A stretch of DNA of 32,443 nt from SLST01 sp964458555 (GTDB lineage Bacteria > Spirochaetota > Spirochaetia > DSM-27196 > SLST01), in contig CAYWJH010000030.1 of assembly GCA_964458555.1 (NCBI GenBank), forward strand, positions 1 to 32,443, given 5' to 3'. Below the pieces are notes generated by a model that was given only the letters and a program-made list of their open reading frames with translations, had not been told where the DNA came from and ran no database searches. A program made the translations under genes and the position numbers. This document shows, one piece after another, positions 1-7,760 of this stretch (position 1 is its first letter; each line of letters opens with the position of its first letter).

Positions 1-34
1 TACACTCTTTCCCTACACGACGCTCTTCCGATCT
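1..34 (+). other. Illumina TruSeq adapter remnant (not genomic)
   Basis: These 34 bases match the 3' end of the Illumina TruSeq universal/read-1 adapter and finish in its signature GCTCTTCCGATCT. The genomic sequence then starts inside a proline-rich reading frame. This is an untrimmed adapter at a contig end, so nothing should be annotated across it and the neighbouring gene is artificially cut. The match is recalled from the published adapter sequence. Confidence 0.97.
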
Positions 35-1979
35 GAGGCTGCGGGGGCGGTGGCGGCTGCGGCGGTGGCTCGGCCGCCGCTTCCGGCGGCGGAGGCGGCG
101 GAGGCGCCGGCTGCGCGGAGATGCCGCCGTCGCGGTAGGGAGACCGCAAACCCTCGGCGAAATGCTCGCCGCCGCGGCGCTGAGCCTCCTCGGGCAGCGT
201 CACCAGCGACGGCGCGAGCTCCTGCGCCGGCTCGACCCCCAGATACTCCTCGGCCTCGTCCTCGTCGTCGTCGGCGACCTGGACCTCCCACTCCTCGGGC
301 TCGAGCAGCTCTTCGCCGCCGAAGCTCAGAATGGGGATCGAGTCCTCGTCGAGGCTGACCTGCTCGTCGACCGCGAGCTCCTGGTCCTCCTCCTCGACGG
401 CCTCCGGCTGACTCAGCTCGCCCAGTCTGTTCAGCGTGCGTTCCCAGCCCTGCCGGTACTCGTCGGCGAAGGCGTCGACCGCCTGCTCGTAGAGCTCGAG
501 GCTCTCGTTGAGCGCCTCGATGTCCTCCGGCGTCGCGCGGCTGCCCTGGAGATTGACGAGCTCGTCGACCGCGCGGATCGCCTCCTCGCGCTCGCCGGCG
601 TGCTGGTGGGCGCTCGCGATCGCGGCGAGCACGCGGCCATCGCCCGGATAGAGCTTGCGCAGCTCCTCGAGCATCTCGAGCGCCTCGTCCTGGCGACCGA
701 GGTCGACGAGCAGCGACGCCTTCGCCATCAGGCCGTCAAGGTCGCCGGCCTTCGTTTCCAGGAATGTCTCGACTTCGCGCATCCCCTTCGCGGGTTCGCC
801 ACGCTGCTGGAAGACGCGAGCCCGGTCGAGGTGGTGGTCGACGTAGTCGGCGCTGATCGTCTTCAGCCGCCGGTAGCACTTGTCCGCCTTCCCGTCGCGC
901 CCCGACCGGAGGTAGACGTCGCCGAGCAGCCGTGTGGCTTCCACGTGGCGCGCGTCGATGCTGAGGATGCGCAGCAGCACCCGCTCGGCGGCGTCGTAGC
1001 GGTCGGTGCGCGAGAGCGCGACCGCGAGCCGGTACTGGAGCTCGACGTTGTCGCTGTCGAGATCGGCGAGCTGCTGCAGCTCCTCGACCGCGTCGCCCAC
1101 GTCGCGCTGATGATCGATGAGCTGCCCGAGGTTTCCCGCGGCGCGCGAGTACGACGGGTCGCTCTGCAGCGCCTCCCGGTAGAACTGCATCGCCTCGCGC
1201 GTGCGGCCCTGGAGCGCGTAGTTCGTCGCGATATTGTTGTTCGCCCGCGGATCCTTCCGGTCGATGTGGAGGATCTCGCGGAAGGTCCGCTCGGCCTTCT
1301 CGTAGCGCTCCTGCTTCTGGTAGACGATGCCTAGGTTGTTGAGCGCCTCGCCCCAGCCGGGCCGCGACTTGAGCGAGCGCTCGTACTCGGCCTCCGCCTC
1401 CTCGAGCCGATTCTCCTCCTCGTAGGCGAGGCCCAGGTTGTAGCGCAGCGTCGGGTGATTCGGATCGATCGCGAGCCCGAGGCTGAACGTCTCGATCGCC
1501 TTGCTGAGCTCGCCGCGCCCCTGGTAGAGCGTGCCGAGGTTGTTGTACGCGAGGACGTAGCGGTCGTCGGCCTCGATCGCCTGGAGGTAGGCGGAGATCG
1601 CCTCGTCGATCTGACCGAGGTCCTTGAGGATGTTGCCCTTGTTGTAGAGGATGTCCGCGCGCTCGCCGAAGAGCTCTTCTGCCTTCTGCACCGCGCGCAG
1701 CGCCTGCCCGAGCCGTCCTTCCCCGCGAAGGCTCACGGCGATATTGTTGAACGCCTCCGCGTTCACGGGGTCGAGCTCGAGTGCGCGCCGGAAGACGCGG
1801 ATCGCCTCGCGGTTGCGACCCGTCCGACCCAGGATGATGCCCTTCAGGATATGGCCGGCGATCGACTCGGGATACTCCTCGAGCATCTCGTCGACGAGGC
1901 CGTCGGCCGTCTCGTAGTCGCGGAGCCGGAACGCGTTGCGCGCGCGGACGAGCAGCTGTTGAACACGCTCACTGATCAT
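35..1979 (-). CDS. TPR-repeat protein with acidic and proline-rich tail, 3' truncated
   Basis: About 648 codons are open before the adapter junction, so the C-terminus is missing. Residues 1 to about 430 are back-to-back 34-residue tetratricopeptide repeats, with typical segments such as AYNNLGTLYQGRGELSKAIE and LRYNLGLAYEEENRLEEAEA. A strongly acidic linker follows (about 525-580), then a proline-rich stretch (about 623-648). TPRs are protein-docking scaffolds, so a structural or assembly role is likely, but no enzymatic domain is visible and the partner is unknown. The ATG shares an ATGA overlap with the stop of the upstream LamG/FN3 gene, so the two are probably co-translated. No signal peptide is evident, so it is presumably cytoplasmic or a peripheral inner-membrane protein. 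Confidence 0.9.
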
Positions 1980-3523
1980 CGATAGACCTTCGCGGGTCGG
2001 GCTGCCACCTCCGTGGAGAGCTCGTTGAGCCTCGTGTCGCGCGCGCCCTCCGACGCGCTCGAATACGCCCGGACCGCGAAGAAGTAGAGCGTTCCGTTCT
2101 CGAGCCCGCTGAGCGTAATCGACGTGGCGCTGCCCGCGTCGACCGGGGAGGCGCCCTGCTCGCTCCCGGTGCCGAAGTAGCGACCCGATCGGTCCCCATA
2201 GTACACCAGATACCCGCCTATATCCGGATCCTGCACCGGCGCCCACTCGAGCGACACCGCGCCGTCGAGCGGGGTCGCGCGCAGCGAGGTCGGCGGCAAC
2301 GGAGGCGGGTCGGGCTCGTAGGTGATGTCGATGCGCGACAGCCGCGGCGGCACGTCTGAGCGCGTATCCGGCAGCAGCTCCGCGCGAACGCGGAGGAAAC
2401 GCCCCTGCGCCTCGCGGATCGGTTCGCCGGGCCGGACCGGGGTCCACTCGGCGTCGGTGGTCCGGTCTTCGCGCAGCTTCGTCAGGCGGTACGAGAAGAA
2501 GACGTCGCTGTGATCCGGCGCGTCGAAGACGGCGTCGATGCCGGTAAGCCGCGCCCCCGGCGAGCCCAGGTCGATCGGCTCGGACACGAGCTCACCGCCG
2601 CGCGGCGGCAGCACCGGGCGTTCGGTGTCGTCGACGAACCGGCGTTCGAGACGCAGCTCGTCGAGCATGCCGATCGGCCCGTCGGCGACCACGAGTCCCT
2701 CGCCCGCGTGCGCGGCGATCCGCGGGAAGAACACGCTGCCGTCCTGCCGCCCGGTGCGCGAGACGTAGGTGACGTCGACGGGGCTCCCGTCGACGAGGTA
2801 CTCGAGCAGCCCGGTCTCCGCGTCGAAGCGGACGAGGTGGTGCGCCCACCGTCGCGGGATGAGCCGGTCGCTCCCGCGCAGGCGGACCGTCACCCCCGTG
2901 CCGTCGGGGCGGAGGAAGAAATTCTCGAAGCGCGCGGCGATCGCTCCGCGGTCGACCTCGACCGCGAGCTGCTGCGTTCGGAACCCGCGATCGGCGCCCT
3001 CGCGCGCGCGCCACGCGAAGATCGTGTCGCCGTCGGAGAGCGCCACCGGGTAGAACCAGAACTCGACCGTGAAGCTCGCCCACTCCGCGCCGGGCGTGAA
3101 CGGCGAGCGCGGCCCGGGGACGAGCTCGAGCCGGTCCTCCGGGCCGTCGATGAGGAGCGCGCCGGTGCCGGTGCGCTGGGCGGTGCGGGTGAGCTCGGGG
3201 GGCCGATCGGTTACCGGCTGCACGGTGTGCAAGCCGGCCGCGTCGACCGGTGGGTTCTCGTCGAAGCGGAGCAGCATCCCGGTCGTCGGCGCGACCTCGT
3301 GGCGGAACGGTTCGACGCTGAAGTCCAGATAGCCGCCTCTGCCGGGCTCGAAGACGAGTCGTTCGTACCGCGCGACGCGCTGCCACTGACCGGCGCCGCC
3401 GAGGGTGATCGTACGCTCGGCGGCGCCGGTGGCCGAGACCGCACACAGGAACAGCCCGGCGGCGAGGATCGCACGCGCGCGTGAGGAGGAGCGACTGGGA
3501 GCGTGGGCGTTTCTTTTTCGCAT
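1976..3523 (-). CDS. Exported LamG-like / fibronectin type III protein
   Basis: A protein of 515 residues. The chosen ATG gives a basic start (MRKRN) followed by a hydrophobic stretch ending ATGAAE, a plausible signal peptide, so export to the periplasm or cell surface is inferred. The middle (roughly 120-300) resembles a concanavalin A/LamG jelly-roll (FTVEFWFYPVALSDGD, a WAHHLVRFD-type strand and YLVDGSPVDV). The last 95 residues form a fibronectin type III domain (LRATPLDGAVSLEWAPVQD, GYLVYYGDRSG, LENGTLYFFAVRAYS). Such domains bind carbohydrate or protein, and no catalytic residues are seen. The frame stays open upstream to 3655, but that part would lie inside uvrC and precede the signal peptide. 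A TAGAAT -10 box lies 10 nt upstream of the ATG and no Shine-Dalgarno is present. It is the first gene of a two-gene unit with the TPR gene. Confidence 0.85.
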   Translation of the reverse strand: MRKRNAHAPSRSSSRARAILAAGLFLCAVSATGAAERTITLGGAGQWQRVARYERLVFEPGRGGYLDFSVEPFRHEVAPTTGMLLRFDENPPVDAAGLHTVQPVTDRPPELTRTAQRTGTGALLIDGPEDRLELVPGPRSPFTPGAEWASFTVEFWFYPVALSDGDTIFAWRAREGADRGFRTQQLAVEVDRGAIAARFENFFLRPDGTGVTVRLRGSDRLIPRRWAHHLVRFDAETGLLEYLVDGSPVDVTYVSRTGRQDGSVFFPRIAAHAGEGLVVADGPIGMLDELRLERRFVDDTERPVLPPRGGELVSEPIDLGSPGARLTGIDAVFDAPDHSDVFFSYRLTKLREDRTTDAEWTPVRPGEPIREAQGRFLRVRAELLPDTRSDVPPRLSRIDITYEPDPPPLPPTSLRATPLDGAVSLEWAPVQDPDIGGYLVYYGDRSGRYFGTGSEQGASPVDAGSATSITLSGLENGTLYFFAVRAYSSASEGARDTRLNELSTEVAARPAKVYR

Positions 3524-3551
3524 CGCGCTTTGTATTCTAATATCGGCAGGT
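3524..3551. promoter_or_regulatory. 28-bp divergent promoter region, LamG/FN3 gene and uvrC
   Basis: Two divergent genes are separated by only 28 bp, an AT-rich island in GC-rich DNA. Toward the minus gene, TAGAAT (3539-3534) is a 5/6 match to the -10 consensus. Toward uvrC, TATTCT (3533-3538) or TAATAT (3538-3543) can serve. The -10 boxes overlap, and each -35 region must lie in the opposing gene's coding sequence. I see no good -35 hexamer on either side. Confidence 0.5.
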
Positions 3552-5408
3552 ATGGAGAAAGCATCAGTTTCGGTGCGGACCAGCCCGAAGGAATCGGTCT
3601 CCCACTTTCCCGGTGAGCCCGGTGTGTACGTCATGCGCGACAGCGACGACGCCATCCTCTACGTCGGCAAGGCGAAGAACCTCCGCAACCGCGTCCGCTC
3701 GTACTTCAACCGCGACAAAGACGTGAAGACCGCGGTGCTGATGAAGAAGGTCGATTCGATCGACTACATCGTCTGTCGAAGCGAGTACGAGGCGCTCCTG
3801 CTCGAGAACAATCTCATCAAGGAGAACCGCCCCCGCTACAACATCAACCTGAAAGACGGGAAGACCTACCCCGTCATCCGAATCACGAACGAGAAGTGGC
3901 CGCGCGTCTTCCGCACGCGAAACGTCGTCCAGGACGGTAGCGCCTACTTCGGCCCGTACGCGAACGTCCACCAGATCGACCGGTACCTCGAGGTGATCGA
4001 GAAGCTCTTCCCGCTGCGTAAGTGCCGCGGCCCCATCCGAAAGCGCGAACATCCCTGCCTCTACTACCACATCGGCCGCTGCGCCGCCGTCTGCGCCGGC
4101 AAGACGAGCCACGACGAGTACACGAAGCGCATCGATGCGATCAGGAAGCTCCTCTCCGGAGAAGCCGATGCGCTCATCGCGGATCTCGAGCGCGAGATGG
4201 AAGAGGCGGTCGCGGACCTCAAGTTCGAGAAGGCGGCGGATATCCGGGACACGATCGCCGCGATTCGCGGGACGCAGGAGGAGCAGCAGGTCGTCGACTT
4301 CGACCCGGACGTCCGCGACTACCTGGGCCTCTACGAGAGGGACGGGCTCGTCTCCATGACGGTTTTCCATATGCGCGGCGGCAAGATGCTCGGAACCGAG
4401 CTCTTCCATTCCGATGTCTACGGCGAGGCGTCCGACTACGTCCCGCAGTTCCTCGTCCAGTACTACACGGCGGCGAAGAACGTCCCGGAGAAGCTCATCG
4501 TCGGCGCGCAGCGCAAGCTGGTGCGCGCGATCGCGCCGGACCTGCGCCACTTCTTCAGGGAAGAGCTCGGCAAGCGCGTCGTGATCCGTGCGCCGGAGAG
4601 CTCGCGCGACACGAGCGTCGTCAACCTCGCCGCGGAAAACGCGCGGCGCGACTTCGAGAAGCGGGTGCGCGAGCACGGCAATCTCCCGGGGCTCGAGGAG
4701 CTGCAGAAGGTGCTGCGCCTGCCACGGCTGCCGCTTCGGATCGAGGGCTTCGACATCGCGCACGTCGACGGCCGGCACCCGGTCGCCTCGCTCGTCAGCT
4801 TTCAGAACGGCAGACCCGACAAGAGCAGCTATCGTCGCTTTCACATGAAGACCCTCGACGGGAGCATAGACGACTTCGCCGCGATGCGCGAAGTCGTCGC
4901 GCGGCGCTACACCCGTGTCGCCAACGACGAGGTGAGCGCGCCCGATCTCATCGTGATCGACGGCGGCAAGGGCCAGGTGAGCTCCGCCGTCGCCGTCCTG
5001 CAGGCGCTCGAGCTGGAAATCCCGGTCGTCGGCATCGCAAAGCGCGAAGAGGAGCTCTTCCTGCCCGGCGAGTCCGAAGGGATTCGGCTCCCCGAAGGCT
5101 CGGAGCCGCTTCGCATCATGCAGGCCGTTCGCGACGAGGCGCACCGCTTCGCGACCACCTTCCGCGCGGGCCTGCAGAGCGCCGACTTCAGCCTCCAGAC
5201 GCTCGAATCGGTCCCCGGCATCGGCCCGACCCGAAGCAAACGGCTCATCGCCAGGTTCAAGAGCCTCGACGCGATCGCGGCGGCGACCCCTGAGTCGATC
5301 GCAGCGGAGGCGAAGGTCCCGTACGAGACCGCGGAGGCCGTCCGGGACGCCGTTGCCTCCGCGGCGGAACCGGCGGCTGGCGAAGCGGGGGAGCACGAGC
5401 CGGAATAG
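3552..5408 (+). CDS. uvrC: Excinuclease ABC subunit C
   Basis: UvrC makes the dual incisions around bulky DNA lesions in UvrABC nucleotide excision repair, in the cytoplasm. The 618-residue length is normal. Domains in order: a GIY-YIG nuclease near the N-terminus (GVYVMRDSDD, ILYVGKAKNLRNRVRSYF), a cysteine-containing segment (KCRGPIRKREHPCLYYHIGRC), a UVR/UvrB-contact helix near residue 220 (LKFEKAADIRDTIAAIR), the RNase H-like second nuclease (DLIVIDGGKGQVSSAVAVL), and C-terminal helix-hairpin-helix repeats (SVPGIGPTRSKRLIARF). The ATG at 3552 fits the family N-terminus; the frame is open further upstream but crosses into the divergent gene. The only possible ribosome site is a weak GGCAGG. 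It stands alone on its strand. It lies in the same window as lexA, but I see no recognisable operator. Confidence 0.97.
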   Translation: MEKASVSVRTSPKESVSHFPGEPGVYVMRDSDDAILYVGKAKNLRNRVRSYFNRDKDVKTAVLMKKVDSIDYIVCRSEYEALLLENNLIKENRPRYNINLKDGKTYPVIRITNEKWPRVFRTRNVVQDGSAYFGPYANVHQIDRYLEVIEKLFPLRKCRGPIRKREHPCLYYHIGRCAAVCAGKTSHDEYTKRIDAIRKLLSGEADALIADLEREMEEAVADLKFEKAADIRDTIAAIRGTQEEQQVVDFDPDVRDYLGLYERDGLVSMTVFHMRGGKMLGTELFHSDVYGEASDYVPQFLVQYYTAAKNVPEKLIVGAQRKLVRAIAPDLRHFFREELGKRVVIRAPESSRDTSVVNLAAENARRDFEKRVREHGNLPGLEELQKVLRLPRLPLRIEGFDIAHVDGRHPVASLVSFQNGRPDKSSYRRFHMKTLDGSIDDFAAMREVVARRYTRVANDEVSAPDLIVIDGGKGQVSSAVAVLQALELEIPVVGIAKREEELFLPGESEGIRLPEGSEPLRIMQAVRDEAHRFATTFRAGLQSADFSLQTLESVPGIGPTRSKRLIARFKSLDAIAAATPESIAAEAKVPYETAEAVRDAVASAAEPAAGEAGEHEPE

Positions 5409-5463
5409 CGGCGACGACCGGGGCGTCGCGGGCACCGCGCGGGCTGCGATGCCCGGACCCGCC

Positions 5464-6438
5464 TCACCGCCCGACCCGGCTGAGCAAGCTCCCGACCGCA
5501 TCCTTCAGCCGCTGCGCCCCCGGCTCTTCGTACGGCAGGTGCCCGCACCCCTCCAGGTCGACCCACTGCTTCTCGCCGGCGATCCGGTCGAAGAACGCGC
5601 GCGAGAGCTCCGGTGGCGTCCACGAGTCGAGCTCGGGGTGCGCGACGAGCACCGGGCACGACGCGAAGGCTTCCGGTTCGCACCGCACGTCGAAGAGCCG
5701 GAGGCTCCGCAGGAAGCCGAGCGTGACCGACGCGCCGCCGGCAAGCGGGTCGCGCGCGAAGACCGCGCTGAAGTCGGGGTCGTTCGTGATGAGGTGCATG
5801 GGCGCGACCCAGCGGATGGGGAACCGTATCGCCCGAAGTCCGGGCGGGAGCAGCGGCACCAGCGGGTAGCTCGCGACGCCGAGGAGGCCGTTGCGCGCGA
5901 GCGCGATGAAGCCCGGGAGCGTGCGCGTGTCGATGAGCGTCGTCGCGATCACACCGGAGACCGCGGGGGCCCGTGCGGCGGTGCCGTACGCGAGCAACCC
6001 GCCCAGGCTGAGTCCGAAGAGCACGACCGGAAGCCCGGTTCGCTCGGCCTCCGCGCGCGCGAGGTCGCCGGCGAGCTCCGCCCAGCGGTCGTAGGTCGTG
6101 TCGCGGGCCTTTCGCGGCCGGGTGAGGCCGTAGCCGGGGAGATCGGGCGCGACAACCGCCGCTTCCAGCTCGCGGAGCATGGGGCCGAGCGTCATCACAA
6201 CGCGTCCATTCCCGCCGCCGCCGTGGAGCACAATGACCACGGCACGCGGGCTCGAGTGATCGAGGCGGTCGAGGTGAACATCGACCCCGTTCCAGCTCCA
6301 CCACTCCTCGCGCGGTACGCGATCGCCGGTGAGACGCCACTCCTCGGGGAGGAACCTGTTGTACCACCGCCACTCGATCCGGTCGCGGTAGACCTGTCGT
6401 TCGTGCCGCCTCGGCGGCTTCATCCATGAGCGCTTCAT
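5464..6438 (-). CDS. Alpha/beta hydrolase (serine aminopeptidase S33-like)
   Basis: A protein of 324 residues with the alpha/beta-hydrolase fold signatures: oxyanion motif HGGGGNG (about 72-78), nucleophile elbow GLSLGG with Ser144, an acid candidate in HPELDSW, and the catalytic His in GCGHLPYEEP near the C-terminus. The substrate cannot be read from the sequence; lipases, esterases and peptidases share this layout. No signal peptide is present. Possible starts are ATG 6480, 6438 and 6423. I chose 6438 because an extended -10 (TG-G-TATTCC) ends 7 nt before it. The gene follows the phd-like antitoxin after 16 nt and converges on uvrC across 55 bp that hold a small GC-rich hairpin without a T-run. 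Confidence 0.8.
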   Translation of the reverse strand: MKRSWMKPPRRHERQVYRDRIEWRWYNRFLPEEWRLTGDRVPREEWWSWNGVDVHLDRLDHSSPRAVVIVLHGGGGNGRVVMTLGPMLRELEAAVVAPDLPGYGLTRPRKARDTTYDRWAELAGDLARAEAERTGLPVVLFGLSLGGLLAYGTAARAPAVSGVIATTLIDTRTLPGFIALARNGLLGVASYPLVPLLPPGLRAIRFPIRWVAPMHLITNDPDFSAVFARDPLAGGASVTLGFLRSLRLFDVRCEPEAFASCPVLVAHPELDSWTPPELSRAFFDRIAGEKQWVDLEGCGHLPYEEPGAQRLKDAVGSLLSRVGR

Positions 6439-6445
6439 AACGATA

Positions 6446-6474
6446 GGAATACCACTACGGGTGACCAATGTCCC
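6446..6474 (-). promoter_or_regulatory. Predicted promoter of the alpha/beta hydrolase
   Basis: On the minus strand GGGACA (6474-6469) is spaced 17 nt from TATTCC (6451-6446), with TG one base upstream of the -10 (extended -10). The predicted transcription start falls within about one nucleotide of the ATG at 6438, which would give a leaderless mRNA. The promoter lies inside the 3' end of the upstream antitoxin frame. Confidence 0.4.
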
Positions 6475-6757
6475 GGACACGTGTAGGATAGGCGACAGAT
6501 GTCCGAATCACCGAGGCGGACCGCCCCGGCCGCCGCTGACGGCTGTACGCGTCTGCCGAACCGCCGGCGCCGCCGTCGCGAGCGCCCGCGTGTGGATCGC
6601 CTCCGACCCGCGGGCGAGTGCGTGAGGCTTCTGCGATTGCGGTCAGCTTCGCCACCGGCCTCTTTCCGCTCAGAATGACGACCGTCTCGCCGTTCTGGAC
6701 GTCGCGAATCAACCGGGAGAGGTGCGTCTTCGCCTCGTGAGTCGTTGCGGTCTTCAC
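6455..6757 (-). CDS. Phd/YefM-family antitoxin, orphan with degenerate C-terminus
   Basis: 100 residues. The N-terminal half is a clear Phd/YefM DNA-binding antitoxin domain: THEAKTHLSRLIRDVQNGE then TVVILSGKRPVAKLTAI. In this family the N-terminus binds the operator and the C-terminus wraps the toxin. Here everything after residue 48 is Arg/Gly/Ala-rich and unlike any antitoxin tail, and no PIN/Doc/RelE-type toxin follows (the next gene is a hydrolase). This suggests a decayed or solitary antitoxin whose toxin and own C-terminus were lost, perhaps through a frameshift. The start is GTG with no Shine-Dalgarno; a palindrome with a TTGACT box lies immediately upstream. It may still act as a repressor. 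Confidence 0.7.
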   Translation of the reverse strand: MKTATTHEAKTHLSRLIRDVQNGETVVILSGKRPVAKLTAIAEASRTRPRVGGDPHAGARDGGAGGSADAYSRQRRPGRSASVIRTSVAYPTRVRDIGHP

Positions 6758-6763
6758 GCGATC

Positions 6764-6792
6764 AGAGTGCGACTAAGTCAGAGCTTAGTCAA
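6764..6792 (-). promoter_or_regulatory. Promoter/operator of the phd-like antitoxin
   Basis: An inverted repeat with perfect 7-nt arms GACTAAG (6771-6777) and CTTAGTC (6784-6790) and a 6-nt centre lies 13 bp upstream of the GTG start. On the minus strand a TTGACT -35 (6792-6787) overlaps one arm, and the other arm fills the spacer before a weak -10 position (CACTCT, 6769-6764). A palindrome over the promoter is the standard layout for autoregulation by a Phd/YefM antitoxin. The -10 is poor. Confidence 0.5.
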
Positions 6793-6843
6793 GATTGCCC
6801 TGGTCCTCCCGGCTGACGCCACCGGGGCGAGCACTCGACGCGC

Positions 6844-7332
6844 TCAATCCAGCTCGTCCGCGAGCGCCTGGAGGCGTCGCACCAGGACGGCGTGGGCGGC
6901 CGTGAAGCCATCAACCGACGGTGCAACGTGCTCCTCGAGCAGCAGTTTTCGCGCGTCGAGCCCGCTCTCGTAGACGTGCCTGAATGCGTGCCGGAACCGA
7001 CGCAGCTCGTCGATGTGACCGGCGGTCGCGGGGTCCCAGACGGCGGGGCGGATTTCGGGAATTTCGAGCCGCATTCGCCGTACCAAGTCCTGATGCCACA
7101 TCTCGCCGTCCACGTGATTCTCGAAGGTCTTCGCGATCCGGATAGCGTAACCCTCGATGAGCGAGTAGATGTTGTGGATCGTATAGCCCAGCGCCGCGTA
7201 GTCCAGCTCGTCGGTCGCGCCGGCTTCGATTCGCGCAAGCGCCTCCGCGTTCTTCCCGACGAGCGCATCCAGAAGCTCGACATCGGCATCGAGCTCTGCG
7301 ATCAACGTCAACAGATCCTCACGCTCCGGCAC
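6844..7332 (-). CDS. hepT: HepT-like HEPN ribonuclease toxin
   Basis: 162 residues, mostly helical. The HEPN active-site motif R-x4-H-x-Y is intact at Arg114-His119-Tyr121 within RRFRHAFRHVYESG, and upstream text (HNIYSLIEGYAIRIAKTF, WHQDLVRRM) fits the HepT-like family. In studied pairs HepT is a ribonuclease toxin inactivated by its partner MntA, which AMPylates the motif tyrosine. That tyrosine is present here, so the same control is possible. The start is GTG at 7332, supported by GGAG a few nt upstream and a 14-nt overlap with the mntA stop. The next gene downstream, after 86 bp, is the orphan phd-like antitoxin. The pair has the features of a mobile accessory module, but no transposase or attachment site is visible. 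Confidence 0.85.
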   Translation of the reverse strand: MPEREDLLTLIAELDADVELLDALVGKNAEALARIEAGATDELDYAALGYTIHNIYSLIEGYAIRIAKTFENHVDGEMWHQDLVRRMRLEIPEIRPAVWDPATAGHIDELRRFRHAFRHVYESGLDARKLLLEEHVAPSVDGFTAAHAVLVRRLQALADELD

Positions 7333-7711
7333 AGTACTTCTCCACTCCGTCGCGCGAGATTGCCTCTCGTACGTACGGCGACGCCGTTTCGAGGTCGACC
7401 AGGTCGACCTTGAAAGGCGAAGCGAGCGCCGGACCGAGGAGCTCGAGGTAGCGCCGGCTCGACACGGCGAGGTCGATATCGAAGGACAGCCTCGTGACCC
7501 TGCTCCGCGCGAGCGAGCCGAAGAGCACGATCCGATCGAGCTCGGGGTCGATCCTCCGAAACTCGGCCACGAGCCGGTCGATCTCACGGTTGGCCTCGTC
7601 CACGCGCGCCGCGAGCAAAACCGCTCGCTTCGCTCGCCGCCGGCGGTTTCGCTCGTTCATGCCTGTCGCGAGCTCATGGATCATGTCACGGTCGGCCTGC
7701 GGGAGCTCCAC
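7319..7711 (-). CDS. mntA: MntA-like minimal nucleotidyltransferase antitoxin
   Basis: 130 residues. The polymerase-beta-type nucleotidyltransferase core shows GS at 65-66 and D78-x-D80 (LFGSLARSRV ... FDIDLAV), with a third acidic candidate in KVDLVDLE (103-106). The GS-to-DxD gap is 11 rather than the textbook 10 residues. About 60 basic residues precede the core. Family members AMPylate HepT toxins and neutralise them; the immediate overlap with hepT supports that pairing. Start alternatives are GTG 7711, ATG 7684 and ATG 7660. GTG 7711 is preferred because a promoter -10 ends 7 nt before it, which implies a leaderless transcript. The antitoxin gene is first, so it is made before the toxin. 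Confidence 0.8.
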   Translation of the reverse strand: MELPQADRDMIHELATGMNERNRRRRAKRAVLLAARVDEANREIDRLVAEFRRIDPELDRIVLFGSLARSRVTRLSFDIDLAVSSRRYLELLGPALASPFKVDLVDLETASPYVREAISRDGVEKYCAGA

Positions 7712-7718
7712 GGCCTAC

Positions 7719-7747
7719 AGGATAGTGGATCGGCGCCGGGCAGTCCA
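7719..7747 (-). promoter_or_regulatory. Predicted promoter of mntA-hepT
   Basis: Minus-strand TGGACT (7747-7742), a 17-nt spacer and TATCCT (7724-7719). The expected start of transcription is at or one base before the GTG codon at 7711. The -35 lies just after the serA stop, so the module can be transcribed independently of the long operon upstream. Confidence 0.55.
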
Positions 7748-7760
7748 TCGCGCGCCGAGC

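Noticed and set aside
36..110. GGC/CGG-rich near-repeat at the left end
   Set aside because: It is explained by proline and alanine codons in the tail of the TPR gene, not a separate repeat element.
5409..5463. GCGACG/CGTCGC hairpin between uvrC and the hydrolase as a bidirectional terminator
   Set aside because: The stem is only 6 bp with no T-run on either strand; GC-rich spacers form such stems by chance.
3564..5501. A 645-codon open frame on the minus strand opposite uvrC
   Set aside because: It mirrors uvrC, has a skewed Arg/Asp/Val composition and no family motif. Long antisense frames are expected in GC-rich genes; the same applies at 162-1334, 12175-14316, 18432-20978 and 25051-26751.
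6455..6620. A frameshifted toxin or recoverable antitoxin tail behind the Phd domain
   Set aside because: I read the alternative minus-strand frame most likely to restore a tail and found no convincing Phd C-terminus, and no PIN, Doc or RelE motif in this stretch.
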